From Gammaproteobacteria bacterium (GTDB taxonomy: Bacteria > Pseudomonadota > Gammaproteobacteria > Steroidobacterales > Steroidobacteraceae), in assembly GCA_028293765.1 (NCBI GenBank), contig JAQGOG010000105.1:1-36611 (forward strand): 36,611 nucleotides of DNA, read 5' to 3'. The notes beneath the pieces are model-generated. The model was not told the origin of the DNA and did no database searches. It saw nothing but the letters and a program-made list of their open reading frames with translations. Shown one piece after another: positions 8,547 to 21,079 of this stretch; positions within the stretch are counted from its first letter, which is position 1; every line of letters begins with the position of its first letter. Position numbers and translations under genes: made by a program.

Positions 8547-9533
8547 TCACGGTTGGGTGTGCGTGACCGTGGCGACTTCCATAGATTGGGGGACGGGTAT
8601 CGGACCATCTGCTTCCAAGCCGACGAGCGTCAGAATGCCAGTCGCCGAGTGCAGCGCCTCCCGCGCAAGATCCCAATGAATCGCCACGGTATCACTTCCC
8701 AGCTCGCGCTCGAGGTGCTGCGACAGGAGCTCCAGGTCGGGCTCAACCGACCAGCCCTCACTGTCCACCGCGGGATGAGCTTCCAGCAGGAGGTCGCCAC
8801 TGACGTACGTGACTTTGATCGGCTCGTTGAGCAGTGACACCTTGGTGCCGATCGGCACCAATGGGAACAGAGCGGCGACATCCTCCGGGTACATGATGAT
8901 GCATCCATGGGTGATGGCCATTCCCACCGCAACCGGATTGTTGGTCCCGTGAATCTCGTAGCTGCCGTCGCCTGCCGCGAGGCGCATCTTGAATTCACCG
9001 AGCGGATTATCGGGTCCGGGTGGAACAACCTTCGGCAGCGGGTCGCCCGCGGCCATGTGCTCCTGCCGGACCGCCTCCGGCGGATACCAATTGGGGTGTT
9101 TCTCCTTCGCTACGATTCGAGTCTCTCCAAGCGGCGAGTGCCACGACGTGCTGCCGATGCTCACCGGAAAGGTGAGCACAACGGGCTTCGCCTCCTTTGT
9201 CGGCTTTGGGTAGTAGTAAAGGCGGTGCTCGGGCAGATTGACCACGATGCCCTCGCGGGGTCCGGGCGGCAAGATGTGGCGACCCGGCAACGTGATGTTC
9301 GTTCCTTCGCCAGGCATCCAGATATCGACGCCGGGATTGGCGCGAATGATCTCCTCGTATCCGACGCTGTAACGGCGTGCAATATCGAGCAAAGTATCCT
9401 GGTATGTCGACTTGGTACGCTCGTCAGTTCCTATCACGGCTGAGCTATCTGCGGGCAGCTCATACATTGTTGCCCAGGCGCAAGTCCGCAGACTTGCGCA
9501 AAGGAGTATCCACCCACACAGCCACTTGTTCAT
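8547..9533 (-). CDS. L,D-transpeptidase (YkuD domain) with LysM-like N-terminus
   Basis: A 328-residue exported protein of the ErfK/YbiS/YkuD family, which forms 3-3 peptidoglycan cross-links or attaches proteins to murein. It has a signal peptide (MNKWLCGWILLCASLRTCAW), a LysM-like segment (TLLDIARRYSVGYEEIIRAN, residues 48-66, then GTNITLPG), and a YkuD domain from about residue 94. The catalytic region shows H195 in YEIHGTNNP and H209-G-C211 in ITHGCIIMYPED. The family normally has arginine two residues after the cysteine (HGCIRM/L); here it is isoleucine I213, confirmed on the DNA as ATC ATC ATG after TGC. ATG 9533 was chosen because it gives the signal peptide; the open frame runs further upstream to 9758 without signal-like sequence. 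A C-terminal extension of about 90 residues follows the catalytic domain. Confidence 0.88.
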   Translation of the reverse strand: MNKWLCGWILLCASLRTCAWATMYELPADSSAVIGTDERTKSTYQDTLLDIARRYSVGYEEIIRANPGVDIWMPGEGTNITLPGRHILPPGPREGIVVNLPEHRLYYYPKPTKEAKPVVLTFPVSIGSTSWHSPLGETRIVAKEKHPNWYPPEAVRQEHMAAGDPLPKVVPPGPDNPLGEFKMRLAAGDGSYEIHGTNNPVAVGMAITHGCIIMYPEDVAALFPLVPIGTKVSLLNEPIKVTYVSGDLLLEAHPAVDSEGWSVEPDLELLSQHLERELGSDTVAIHWDLAREALHSATGILTLVGLEADGPIPVPQSMEVATVTHTQP

Positions 9534-10917
<1,384 letters not shown>

Positions 10918-10933
10918 CGCTCGCAAGGCCAGG

Positions 10934-11503
10934 CTATTCGGTATCGAAGAAGCTCGCTTCGACCGGCTTGTGGTCGAGGATTTCCTGACGTGTCAGCCCC
11001 TGGATCTCGTGCGGGAAAACGAGCCAGTCGTTCGTCTCCCGGACGAAGTAGTCGGGCTTCAGAGCGCTGCGATTGCGGGCCGGCTTGTAGTACACGGTCG
11101 CGATCCGGATCTTGGCCGGCAGGTTGCGGCGGCAGCGCCGGCTGAGGTCCGCGATGACGGCTTCGAGGCTGCGCCCCGAATCGAACACATCGTCGATCAG
11201 CAGCAGCTCGTCCTCGAATGTCAGGCGCGAGACCAGGTAATCGACGGCGTGTACCCGCACGGTCTTGGCTTGTGTGTCGATGCCGGTATAGGAGGAGGTG
11301 CGGATCGCGATGTGATCCGCCTCCACCCCGTGGTATTCGAGAATTTCCTGCACGGTGATGCCGATGGGCGCGCCCCCGCGCCAGATGGCGACCAGGAAAG
11401 TAGGGCGGAAGCCGCTACGGACGATTTGCGCGGCAAGCTGCATCGAATCGCGCAGCAACGAGTCGGCCGAGATAAACACCTTTTCGACGGGCGGTAGTGT
11501 CAC
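10934..11503 (-). CDS. Purine-type phosphoribosyltransferase (hypoxanthine PRTase-like)
   Basis: A 189-residue type I phosphoribosyltransferase. The PRPP-binding loop is LLLIDDVFDSGRSLEAV, and the PP-loop region is AIWRGGAPIGITVQEILEY. The C-terminal part (DYFVRETNDWLVFPHEI) resembles the COG2236 hypoxanthine/xanthine-guanine group, which makes IMP or GMP from the free base and PRPP. Start choice: the frame is open to 11737, but upstream codons are low-complexity and overlap the end of the kinase gene; GTG 11503 (protein MTLPPVEKVFISADSLL) places the start just before the first conserved helix, with GGA about 10 bases upstream. The gene is 77 bases downstream of the hybrid kinase on the same strand and faces adenine deaminase, its probable functional partner in purine salvage. 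Confidence 0.82.
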   Translation of the reverse strand: MTLPPVEKVFISADSLLRDSMQLAAQIVRSGFRPTFLVAIWRGGAPIGITVQEILEYHGVEADHIAIRTSSYTGIDTQAKTVRVHAVDYLVSRLTFEDELLLIDDVFDSGRSLEAVIADLSRRCRRNLPAKIRIATVYYKPARNRSALKPDYFVRETNDWLVFPHEIQGLTRQEILDHKPVEASFFDTE

Positions 11504-11580
11504 GAGCGAAATTCCATAGTCGATTGTAACACCGGCCGCGGCTCGCGGCAGCAAACGGAACAGTCCGTGCAGCAGCAGCC

Positions 11581-13794
<2,214 letters not shown>

Positions 13795-14027
13795 AGGAAC
13801 TTTTACGTATCTGAGGCTCCAATTCACAAGCGGCCGCTCAGGTGGGACTCGAGCCCGGCAGGAGTGCATCGCCAATGGATAACGGACGGAGCCCCCTTCG
13901 GTTCCTTCCCGCAACTCCACGACTTTGCTTTTCGTCGCAACTGACAAGCGTCGAACCGCGAGCCAGCAGCGATGGCTTGGTTTAATAGGAGGGACAATAG
14001 CGAGTGGACAACGCCTCGAGGTCGTTC

Positions 14028-15182
14028 CTATCCGGCCGGCGCTCCCATATCCTTCAGCGAGTCGTGGATGACTGCATCCGCAGGCGTGTGTGGCGTAGTG
14101 CCTGCCGCGATCTGATCTGCGTATTCAAACAGCTTTTGGAACAGGCCCGCCTGGTCGACCGGGGCGCGCAGGGATATCTGCGAGTGATCGCGAAACAGGG
14201 CCGTCCAGGCGGTCACGACGTTTTCCCAGAAGTGCCGTGTCCGTTGGTAGTATTCGTCGGCAGCCGCGAAATCGCCGCCGCTAATGCGCGAGTACCGTGC
14301 CACGCCGTACTCGCGCGCAACATAGGGATTTGCGGCATCGATTGCGCGGTCCGGTGTCAACACGGCCTTCAGGTTGTTCTCCTCCTGCAGCCATCCAGTG
14401 GGCGTGATCGTGTGCCGATTGGTTCCGAGCAGCACCTGATAATCCTTGCGCACGCTCCATTCGCGCCGGGGAAGCGGGCGCCAGGTGTCGCCGCTGAGCC
14501 ATGTCGAGAAACTGCTGGAGTGGCTCCAGCGGCCAACGCTTGCATAGCGAGGGGACTCGTCGACCTGGTAAACGGTCTGAGACCATTCCCCTTTGCGCTC
14601 CGCCGAACTGAGCTTACGCCGCTCCCAGCGCTCGCGGCCTTTGAATTCGACCAACTCTTTTGGCTCGTATTCCCACGTCTGGCGCCAGTGCTTGGTCACG
14701 ATGGGGTCGCTGGTCGAGCCGTCTTCCTGCACGATGCGCATTTCGAGGATGTGGACGAGACTGATGGACGAGCCCGTGTCGTTATCGACGTAGATGCGCT
14801 CGGTGCCCCACGACTGATACGGCTTGTCGCGTTTCGCGTCCGGCGGAAAGTCCGCGATCTCGAGGAAATCGAACGTGACACGATAGTCGCCCGCCATCGC
14901 GAGAATCGCTCGTCGATCTCGCTCAAAAGGTGACAAGCGCGGCTCTTGTAGTGCCCGCCACGTCGCGGCGAAGTTCGTGTCGAGAGTGACCGCTGGGCCG
15001 TGTGTCGTGCCACCGCGCGGAGAGGGCGCGTCTGGTCCCAGCTGCCACGAGAATGTGTAACGTCCGCTGTCGGGTGGTCGAGTGCTGGCGGCGGGCGGAT
15101 CAGCAAAGGCTGCGACGCATCCCAGCACGCTCAAGGCAAACCAGCATCTCGCGATCAGTTTCGTGGCCGTCCGTTTGAACAT
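14028..15182 (-). CDS. DUF6607-family exported protein
   Basis: A 384-residue predicted periplasmic protein of unknown function. It begins with a signal peptide (FALSVLGCVAAFA, cleavage near residue 28; the VLGC makes a lipoprotein possible but the box is not ideal). The mature part is rich in tryptophan, tyrosine and arginine, with YRVTFDFLEIADF, PYQSWGTERIYVDNDTG, VTKHWRQTWEYEP, WSQTVYQVDESPRYASVGRW, TWRPLPRREWSVRKDYQVL and GTNRHTITPTGWLQEENN. I recognise this pattern as the family named DUF6607, found in Gammaproteobacteria; the name is from memory and no function is known to me. GAGG 8 bases upstream supports ATG 15180-15182. It lies downstream of the S9 peptidase gene on the same strand, 258 bases away. 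Confidence 0.72.
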   Translation of the reverse strand: MFKRTATKLIARCWFALSVLGCVAAFADPPAASTRPPDSGRYTFSWQLGPDAPSPRGGTTHGPAVTLDTNFAATWRALQEPRLSPFERDRRAILAMAGDYRVTFDFLEIADFPPDAKRDKPYQSWGTERIYVDNDTGSSISLVHILEMRIVQEDGSTSDPIVTKHWRQTWEYEPKELVEFKGRERWERRKLSSAERKGEWSQTVYQVDESPRYASVGRWSHSSSFSTWLSGDTWRPLPRREWSVRKDYQVLLGTNRHTITPTGWLQEENNLKAVLTPDRAIDAANPYVAREYGVARYSRISGGDFAAADEYYQRTRHFWENVVTAWTALFRDHSQISLRAPVDQAGLFQKLFEYADQIAAGTTPHTPADAVIHDSLKDMGAPAG

Positions 15183-15440
15183 GGTTCGCGCCTCGCCGAC
15201 GGGATTGGAGCCACCTTAGTTCAAGCGAGAACGACTCGCAATTGGCGCGGCGGGCGCGAGGATCTGAAGCCAGGAAATTAAAGGCTCGTCAGTTCGCTCG
15301 CGCCCGGGCAGCCGGGGCGGGAACGCGCAGGGCGGCCGCGTTCAGGTCCACACCGCGCCGCCATAGATCCAGCCTTTTACCCAGGTGCCTCGCGGCTGCC
15401 GCGGCTCGGCCTGAAGCGATGCCGGTGTGTTGAGTTCAAC

Positions 15441-17588
15441 CTAGTGCTTCGAGTCGGATGCCGCTGGCGTCTCGTTCTTCAGGTACCTGCCAAGCCAGCT
15501 GTGCACCTCTTCGTAGAAGTGGCGGCTGTCTTCCGGCTTCAGGATCCAGTGCCAGGCGTCCGGCCACACGAGGAGGCGGCTCGGCACATGCATTCGCTGG
15601 AGCGTGCTCCAGTTCTCGAGCGTGTTGCCGATGGGAACCCGGAAATCCCGTTCGCCTATGCTCAACAGCAGCGGCGTCTTCCAGTTCGCGGCATAGGTGA
15701 TCGGGCTCTGGTCGCGCCAGATCGGATTGCCCGCCCAAGGAGGGCCGCCGTTGGTGAGCTCGCGATCATAGATAGAGTCGCTCTCGCCCCATTGCGTGGT
15801 CAGATCGACCTCGCCGGCATGGCTGACGAGGCATTTGTAGCGCGTGGTGGTGGCTTCGATCCAGTTGACGAGATGGCCGCCGTAGCTCGCGCCGGCGGCG
15901 CACATCCGTCCTCGATCGATGAACGGATAACGTTTGAGCGCTTCGTCGACCGCCTGGTTGATCTCATCGCCGGGCGTTTTCAAGGGATCGAGCTTGATGG
16001 CCTGCGCGAACTTTTCACCGAAGCTGGTCGAGCCGGTGTAGTCGGTCATCAGGATGACGTATCCCGGCGCAGCGAGGAGGTGGTAGTTCCAGCGTAGGCC
16101 GATCTGATCGGGATTGTTGGACGCCGCGCCACCGTGGATGAACACCAATAGCGGGTACTTCCTGGCAGGATCGAAAGCCGGCGGCAGCACGATCATGTTG
16201 TGGATGTTGCGGCCCTTGGCGCTGGTGAAATAGAAATGTTCCGGCGGTTGCCAATCGATCGCGGCCGCCGCAGACGTGTCGATGTTCGTGAGGTTCGTAT
16301 GCTTGCGAGTTGCCGGATCGATGCGTACGATTTCGACGGGACTGACGGAGCTGCCGTAAGTCGCGATCAGTTCCGGCTTGGCTGTCTTTTGCGGAATGAC
16401 GAGCGACGTATAGCCGCCAGCCGCCGGCTCTATCACCAGCGTCGGCTTGCCGCCGTCGGCGGGCACGCGGTAGAGGTTCTCCTTGCCTGCGTCTGGCGTG
16501 AGCAGGTAGACGAGGTGGCTGTCTGGTGTGAATGCGTATCCTTCGTTTTCGCGATCGAAGTCGCGCGTGACGAGGGCGGCTGCACCGCCGGCGGGCCAGG
16601 TGACTTTAGTCAGGCGAGCCAGGGCATAAATCGCATCATCCTGCGGCGCGTATTTGAAGAACAACGCCTTGCCGTCGGGACTGAACTTCGCATCCTGATA
16701 CTCGCCGGAGGCGGGGGTGACGATCTTCGGTTCGGCGCCGCCCTCGGCCGCTACGCGATAGAGGTGGTGGCCCACATGGGCGAATGCGGCGTTCCAACGC
16801 TCCGTCGTCGCCGTAAACACCACTTCCTTGCCGTCGGGAGTCCAGACCGGCGCCAGGGAGCCCCTGATACTCGTCGGGTCCTCCACGCCGAAGAAGCCCG
16901 AGGTGTGTGCCAGGGCGGTGTTGGAAAGGATGTCCTTCGGCTGCGAGCCGGGTTCCAGTGATTGCACCATGATGGTCGGCTGGCGCTCGTCCAACCACTG
17001 GTTCCAGTAGCGAACCGGGAAGTGCTCGTAGGCGCGGACGTTGTATTTGCGCTCCTTGCGCTCGGCGGCGATCTTCCGGTTGGCGTCGTCGTCCAAGGCG
17101 TTGGGATAAACGCTCGACTCGAAGAGGATCGCCTTGCCGTCGTTGCGCCATTTCGGGTTCGAGGCGCCGGTGGAGAAATCGGTGAGCCTGCGGGCCTCGC
17201 CGCCCGCAACGAGATCGAGAACGTAGATCTGTTCGACCTCGTCTCCTTCCCGTTTGGTGGCGAAGGCGATGCTGTGGCTGTCTTGCGACCAGCTGGGGCC
17301 ACTCTCGGTCGCCTTGGTGTTGGTCAGGCGGCGCGGCGAGGCGCTTCCGTCGGCGGGCAGGATCCACAGGTCGCTGACTTCTTTGTCAGGATCGTAGGAA
17401 GGCTCCATGACGGAGAAGACCACCCATTTGCCATCGGGGCTTGCGACGGGCGTGCCGACGCGCTTCATCATCCAAAGCTTCTCATGCGTGATCGGCGTCT
17501 TGGGTGTCGGCGACTCGGCGTTCGCCACAAGGAGGACCATCAGACAGGCGGCTAAAGCCGCTGCGCTCAGCTTGATTTGGATACTCAT
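15441..17588 (-). CDS. S9 family serine peptidase (prolyl oligopeptidase / acylaminoacyl peptidase type), exported
   Basis: A 715-residue protein with an N-terminal signal peptide (hydrophobic LSAAALAACLMVLLVANA). An N-terminal beta-propeller (about 40-440) carries repeated segments such as VASPDGKWVVFSV, WSQDSHSIAFATK and FSPDGKALFFKYAP. The alpha/beta hydrolase domain starts near 460 with the oxyanion segment YPLLVFIHGGA. The catalytic triad reads S568 (GASYGG), D648 (GERDFRVP) and H680 (WPDAWHWILKPED). These enzymes remove dipeptides or acyl-amino acids from short peptides; here it would act in the periplasm. It diverges from the VOC gene at 17737. Beyond the TAG stop the same frame stays open for 32 more codons, which I treat as chance. 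Confidence 0.92.
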   Translation of the reverse strand: MSIQIKLSAAALAACLMVLLVANAESPTPKTPITHEKLWMMKRVGTPVASPDGKWVVFSVMEPSYDPDKEVSDLWILPADGSASPRRLTNTKATESGPSWSQDSHSIAFATKREGDEVEQIYVLDLVAGGEARRLTDFSTGASNPKWRNDGKAILFESSVYPNALDDDANRKIAAERKERKYNVRAYEHFPVRYWNQWLDERQPTIMVQSLEPGSQPKDILSNTALAHTSGFFGVEDPTSIRGSLAPVWTPDGKEVVFTATTERWNAAFAHVGHHLYRVAAEGGAEPKIVTPASGEYQDAKFSPDGKALFFKYAPQDDAIYALARLTKVTWPAGGAAALVTRDFDRENEGYAFTPDSHLVYLLTPDAGKENLYRVPADGGKPTLVIEPAAGGYTSLVIPQKTAKPELIATYGSSVSPVEIVRIDPATRKHTNLTNIDTSAAAAIDWQPPEHFYFTSAKGRNIHNMIVLPPAFDPARKYPLLVFIHGGAASNNPDQIGLRWNYHLLAAPGYVILMTDYTGSTSFGEKFAQAIKLDPLKTPGDEINQAVDEALKRYPFIDRGRMCAAGASYGGHLVNWIEATTTRYKCLVSHAGEVDLTTQWGESDSIYDRELTNGGPPWAGNPIWRDQSPITYAANWKTPLLLSIGERDFRVPIGNTLENWSTLQRMHVPSRLLVWPDAWHWILKPEDSRHFYEEVHSWLGRYLKNETPAASDSKH

Positions 17589-17736
17589 CTCGTCGTATTT
17601 CAGTAGTCCTGGGGAGGAAAAGTCTCAGGGTTGCCCGCAGGCGACCGGTAGTGCCTAGGATACGGGAGGACGGGGATTTCCCGAACCCGCTTTCGCGGTT
17701 AACTTCGATTTAAGCTGCCGAGCAAGGAGCCCGATC

Positions 17737-18132
17737 ATGAGCGAAATGGTTCGACCCTTCCTGATGTTCACGGGTCAGGCAGAGGAGGCGATGAACTTCT
17801 ACCTCTCCTTGTTCCAGGCGGCGAAGATCCTCGAGATCGCGCGGTATGGCCCGGGCGAGGCCGGCGCCGACGGGTCGGTGAAAAGGGCCCTCTTCAGCAT
17901 CGGCGGACAGACGGTTATGTGTACCGATAGCGTGGTGAAACACAATTTCACGTTCACGCCAGCGTTCTCATTATTTGTCGACTGCGATTCGCAGGACGAC
18001 ATCAGCCGCCTCACAGAGGCGCTGGCACAGGACGGCGCGGTCCTCATGGCACTGGACCACTACGGCTTCAGCCGACAGTTCGCCTGGGTGAATGACCGAT
18101 TTGGAGTCTCGTGGCAGCTGAATCTCGTCTGA
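17737..18132 (+). CDS. VOC superfamily protein (PhnB-like)
   Basis: A 131-residue protein of the vicinal-oxygen-chelate fold, in the group often named PhnB or 3-demethylubiquinone methyltransferase-like. Typical features are the opening VRPFLMFTGQAEEAMNFYLSLF, the middle ARYGPGEAG, ALFSIGGQTVMCTDS, then FTPAFSLFVDCDSQDDI and the ending FGVSWQLN. Most members have no proven activity, and the classical metal ligands are not all present, so a binding role is as likely as catalysis. An AAGGAG 8 bases upstream of ATG 17737 gives a clear start. It lies 76 bases ahead of the gamma-glutamyltransferase-like gene on the same strand. Confidence 0.87.
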   Translation: MSEMVRPFLMFTGQAEEAMNFYLSLFQAAKILEIARYGPGEAGADGSVKRALFSIGGQTVMCTDSVVKHNFTFTPAFSLFVDCDSQDDISRLTEALAQDGAVLMALDHYGFSRQFAWVNDRFGVSWQLNLV

Positions 18133-18208
18133 GGCGGCGGCTCGCGTGTGATGTATGCTGAATCGCCGGCCAAGGCTTTATAAAAAGCATTTTAAGAGGA
18201 GCGATCGC

Positions 18209-20095
18209 ATGGGAATGGGAGCAGCAGCGGTCCAGCGGCTCGCGGCGTTCGTTTGCGCGGCGGTGTTAACCGGATTGGCGGTGCCGGACGCGCAAGCGCG
18301 CACCCAGAAGCCCGCGCTGCACGGTCGGCACTGGATGGCCGTTACGGGTAAGCCGTTGGGGGCGACGGCCGGCGCGATGATCTTTCAGAAAGGCGGGAAC
18401 GCTGTGGATGCCGCCTGCGCCATGATCGCCGCAACTGCCACGATGTGGGACACACTCTCCTGGGGCGGCGAGACTCAGGCTCTCATCTACAACCCCAACA
18501 CCGGAAAGGTCATTGGCATCAATGCGCTGGGTGTCGCGCCCACGGGAGCGACGCCGGAGTTCTTTCAAAACAAGGGTATGAAGGTTCCGCCTGAATCCGG
18601 TCCACTGGCGGCCGTCACCCCGGGAACCCCTGGCGGCCTCATGACCATGCTGGCCGAGTACGGCACGATGAGTCTGGCGGAAGTGTTGGCGCCCGCCATC
18701 GAGATGGCCGATGGCTATCCGATGGAGCAGCAACTCTCCGACACCATCGAGCAATATAAAGGCCAGATCGCGCAGTGGCCTTATTCGAAGAGCACGCTCC
18801 TCATTCACCCCGGTGACGCGCGCGAAGGCCCGCATGCGGGCGAAGTCTTCCGTCAGCCCGAACTCGCCGCGACTCTGCGCAAACTCGTCGAGGCAGAGCA
18901 CCAGGCGCGGGCGCACGGAAAGGATCGCAAGGCTGCGATCCACGCCGCTTATGATCGCTTCTATAAAGGCGACATTGCGCAGGAATTGGTGCGCGGAACC
19001 CGGGAGCAGGGTGGCCTCTTCACGATGGAGGATCTGGCGAACTGGAAGGTGCACATCGAAGAACCCGTGCACACGAGCTACAAAGGGATCGAGGTATACA
19101 AGCTCACGACCTGGGTGCAGGGCCCCGTGATGCTGCAGGCTCTCAACATCCTGGAGAACTTCGATCTCAAATCGATGGGCTATGACAGCGCCCGCTACAT
19201 CCACACGCTGTACCAGGCGATGAACCTCGCTTTCGCGGATCGCGACTTCTATTACGGCGATCCGGATTTCCCGCCGGCGTCGCCGATCAAGGGACTGCTC
19301 TCCAAGGACTATGCGCGCGAGCGCGCAAAACTGGTTATGCCGGATCACAACGATCCGGACATTCGCCCCGGCGACCCGTATCCGTATCAGAACGGCACGA
19401 ATCCCTTCAACGCCATTCTGCGGAACTGGCATAGCAAGATGCCCGCTGCAACATCGCCCGTGAAGGCCGAGTGGAGTCCGACAGCGCTTGCGGAGTACGA
19501 CCGCACCTTCAGGCTCGGTACGACGAGCGTCGAGGCCACTGACGAAAAAGGGTGGGCGGTGTCAGTGACTCCGAGCGGCGGCTGGACGCCTGCGGTGATT
19601 GCAGGTCACACGGGTGTCGGTCTGAGTCAACGCATGCAGAGCTTCGATCTCGATGCCAACGACAATCCCTTCAACGTGCTGCAGCCCGGGAAGCGGCCGC
19701 GGGCGACGCTCACTCCGACCTTGGCGCTGAAAGACGGCAAGCCGTTCCTGGTGTTCTCCGTACAGGGAGGCGATACGCAGGATCAGAATCTGCTGCAGTT
19801 TTTCCTCAACGTGGTGGAGTTCGGCATGACGCCGCAGGAGGCCACCGAGGCGGCGAACATCACCAGCTATCAGATGCGCGACTCCTTCGGAGCGCACGAG
19901 TCGATACCCGGTCGGCTCACGGTCAACACTGCGACGCCCCCGTGGGTGCGCGACCAACTCGTGCACATGGGGTATAAGCTCGATTTCGTGGAACGCAGCT
20001 CGGGTCCGATCAATGCGATCGAGCTCGACCGTGCGCACGGAACGATGTGGGGCGGCTCCAGCAACCACGGGGAGGACTACGGCATCGGCTGGTAA
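18209..20095 (+). CDS. Gamma-glutamyltransferase family protein, exported
   Basis: A 628-residue Ntn-hydrolase of the gamma-glutamyltranspeptidase family. A signal peptide (LAAFVCAAVLTGLAVPDAQA) directs it to the periplasm. The large-subunit start GATAGAMIFQKGGNAVDAAC is typical. The proenzyme would cut itself before T438 in LGTTSVEATDEKGWAVS, freeing the catalytic threonine of a small subunit of about 190 residues; most family members have TTH here and this one has TTS. Later family segments PRATLTPTLALKDGKP and QGGDTQDQ are present. Glutathione is the classic substrate, but the altered nucleophile neighbourhood and the divergent C-terminus suggest another gamma-glutamyl or beta-lactam-like amide. 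ATG 18209 was chosen: GAGGAG lies upstream, and a start at 18155 would put a basic tail before the signal peptide. Confidence 0.88.
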   Translation: MGMGAAAVQRLAAFVCAAVLTGLAVPDAQARTQKPALHGRHWMAVTGKPLGATAGAMIFQKGGNAVDAACAMIAATATMWDTLSWGGETQALIYNPNTGKVIGINALGVAPTGATPEFFQNKGMKVPPESGPLAAVTPGTPGGLMTMLAEYGTMSLAEVLAPAIEMADGYPMEQQLSDTIEQYKGQIAQWPYSKSTLLIHPGDAREGPHAGEVFRQPELAATLRKLVEAEHQARAHGKDRKAAIHAAYDRFYKGDIAQELVRGTREQGGLFTMEDLANWKVHIEEPVHTSYKGIEVYKLTTWVQGPVMLQALNILENFDLKSMGYDSARYIHTLYQAMNLAFADRDFYYGDPDFPPASPIKGLLSKDYARERAKLVMPDHNDPDIRPGDPYPYQNGTNPFNAILRNWHSKMPAATSPVKAEWSPTALAEYDRTFRLGTTSVEATDEKGWAVSVTPSGGWTPAVIAGHTGVGLSQRMQSFDLDANDNPFNVLQPGKRPRATLTPTLALKDGKPFLVFSVQGGDTQDQNLLQFFLNVVEFGMTPQEATEAANITSYQMRDSFGAHESIPGRLTVNTATPPWVRDQLVHMGYKLDFVERSSGPINAIELDRAHGTMWGGSSNHGEDYGIGW

Positions 20096-20161
20096 GGCGT
20101 GCGGGGGAGGCAGTAGTGTAAATTCGTGGCTCGGTTTTAATTCAATGAATCAGGGTCACCC

Positions 20162-20851
20162 ATGCCTCCCAGTCCATTAAAGCTGCTTTCCTCGATGGCC
20201 ACACGCGAGGTGCTGAGCGAGCTCGTGTCGCAATACGAGCGTGGCACGGCTCAGACGGTGATAACTGAGGCCGCGGGCGGAGTCGATGTCGCCAAGCGCG
20301 TGCAGGCGGGTGAGGCGGTAGACATAGTCGTTCTGGCGGCCAACGTAATCGATAAATTGATCGGAGACAGGCTCGTGGCCGGCAGTCGCGTGGATCTCGT
20401 GAAGTCGGGCGTGGCGATTGCTGTGCGCTCGGGCGCCCGCAAGCCGGGAATCGGTACCGAGGAGGGCGTGAAAAGCGCGGTGTTGGCTGCGAAGACCCTG
20501 AGTTTTTCGACCGGACCGAGTGGCATCTATCTGGAAAAGCTGTTCGAGCGCTGGGGCATTTTAGGCGAAATCCGCAGCCGCATTGTCGTGCCGCCTCCGG
20601 GTGTGCCCGTCGGCTCGCTGGTTGCCAACGGAACGGTCGAGCTCGGATTTCAGCAGTTGAGCGAGCTGTTGGGCCTTGCAGGCATCGAGGTCATCGGTCC
20701 GCTGCCGCCGGCGATCCAGACTGTCACGACGTTTTCCGGCGGCGTTTCCGTGAGCAGCACCAGGCCAGAAGCGGCGCGCGCCGTGCTGGATTACATGGCA
20801 TCCCCAGCAGCCTCGGACCTCAAGCAGCGGTATGGCATGGAAGCCGCCTGA
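20162..20851 (+). CDS. ModA-like substrate-binding domain protein without signal peptide
   Basis: A 229-residue protein that is essentially one bilobal ABC-type binding domain of the molybdate-binding (ModA) class: LKLLSSMATREVLSELVSQY, then EAAGGVDVAKRVQAGEAVDIVVL, VKSGVAIAVRSGA, LSFSTGPSGIYLEKLFERWG, and a C-terminal helix DLKQRYGMEAA. The protein begins straight at the first beta strand (MPPSPLKLLSS) and shows no signal peptide or lipobox, so it should remain in the cytoplasm unless the start is wrong; I found no upstream in-frame codons that would supply one. No permease or ATPase gene lies nearby. The ligand is unknown. It lies 66 bases after the gamma-glutamyltransferase-like gene. Confidence 0.82.
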   Translation: MPPSPLKLLSSMATREVLSELVSQYERGTAQTVITEAAGGVDVAKRVQAGEAVDIVVLAANVIDKLIGDRLVAGSRVDLVKSGVAIAVRSGARKPGIGTEEGVKSAVLAAKTLSFSTGPSGIYLEKLFERWGILGEIRSRIVVPPPGVPVGSLVANGTVELGFQQLSELLGLAGIEVIGPLPPAIQTVTTFSGGVSVSSTRPEAARAVLDYMASPAASDLKQRYGMEAA

Positions 20852-21050
20852 CGCGACGGCCGTACAAGATCAATCGAGCGCCAGCAGACCTGTCTAGCGC
20901 GTCTTTGTAAGCATTGACGACGCCGCAGCCGCGGACTCGCCCTCATGCCCAGGGGTACGGCCCGTGGCGCCGCGCCGCGTGCGTTTGTCACGTTAAGCCC
21001 AACGCCCGAAGCAGCGGCGCATTCCGCACGCACGGTTCGACTCGAGATTC

Positions 21051-21079
21051 TTGACATCCGGGTGTCGATCGCCGAGTAT
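21051..21079 (+). promoter_or_regulatory. Likely promoter of the arsenic operon
   Basis: A consensus -35 box TTGACA at 21051-21056, followed at 17 bases by GAGTAT (21074-21079) as a weak -10 candidate. It lies 79 bases upstream of arsI, and its -10 overlaps the inverted repeat at 21073-21093, as expected for a repressed promoter. The -10 is a guess; GATAAT at 21083-21088 is a better box but is too far from this -35. Confidence 0.5.

Noticed and set aside
15346..15440. In-frame extension of 32 codons after the TAG of the S9 peptidase, ending GTWVKGWIYGGAVWT
   Set aside because: The peptidase already ends where its family ends, and nothing suggests stop-codon readthrough. Chance openness in GC-rich DNA is the simpler explanation.
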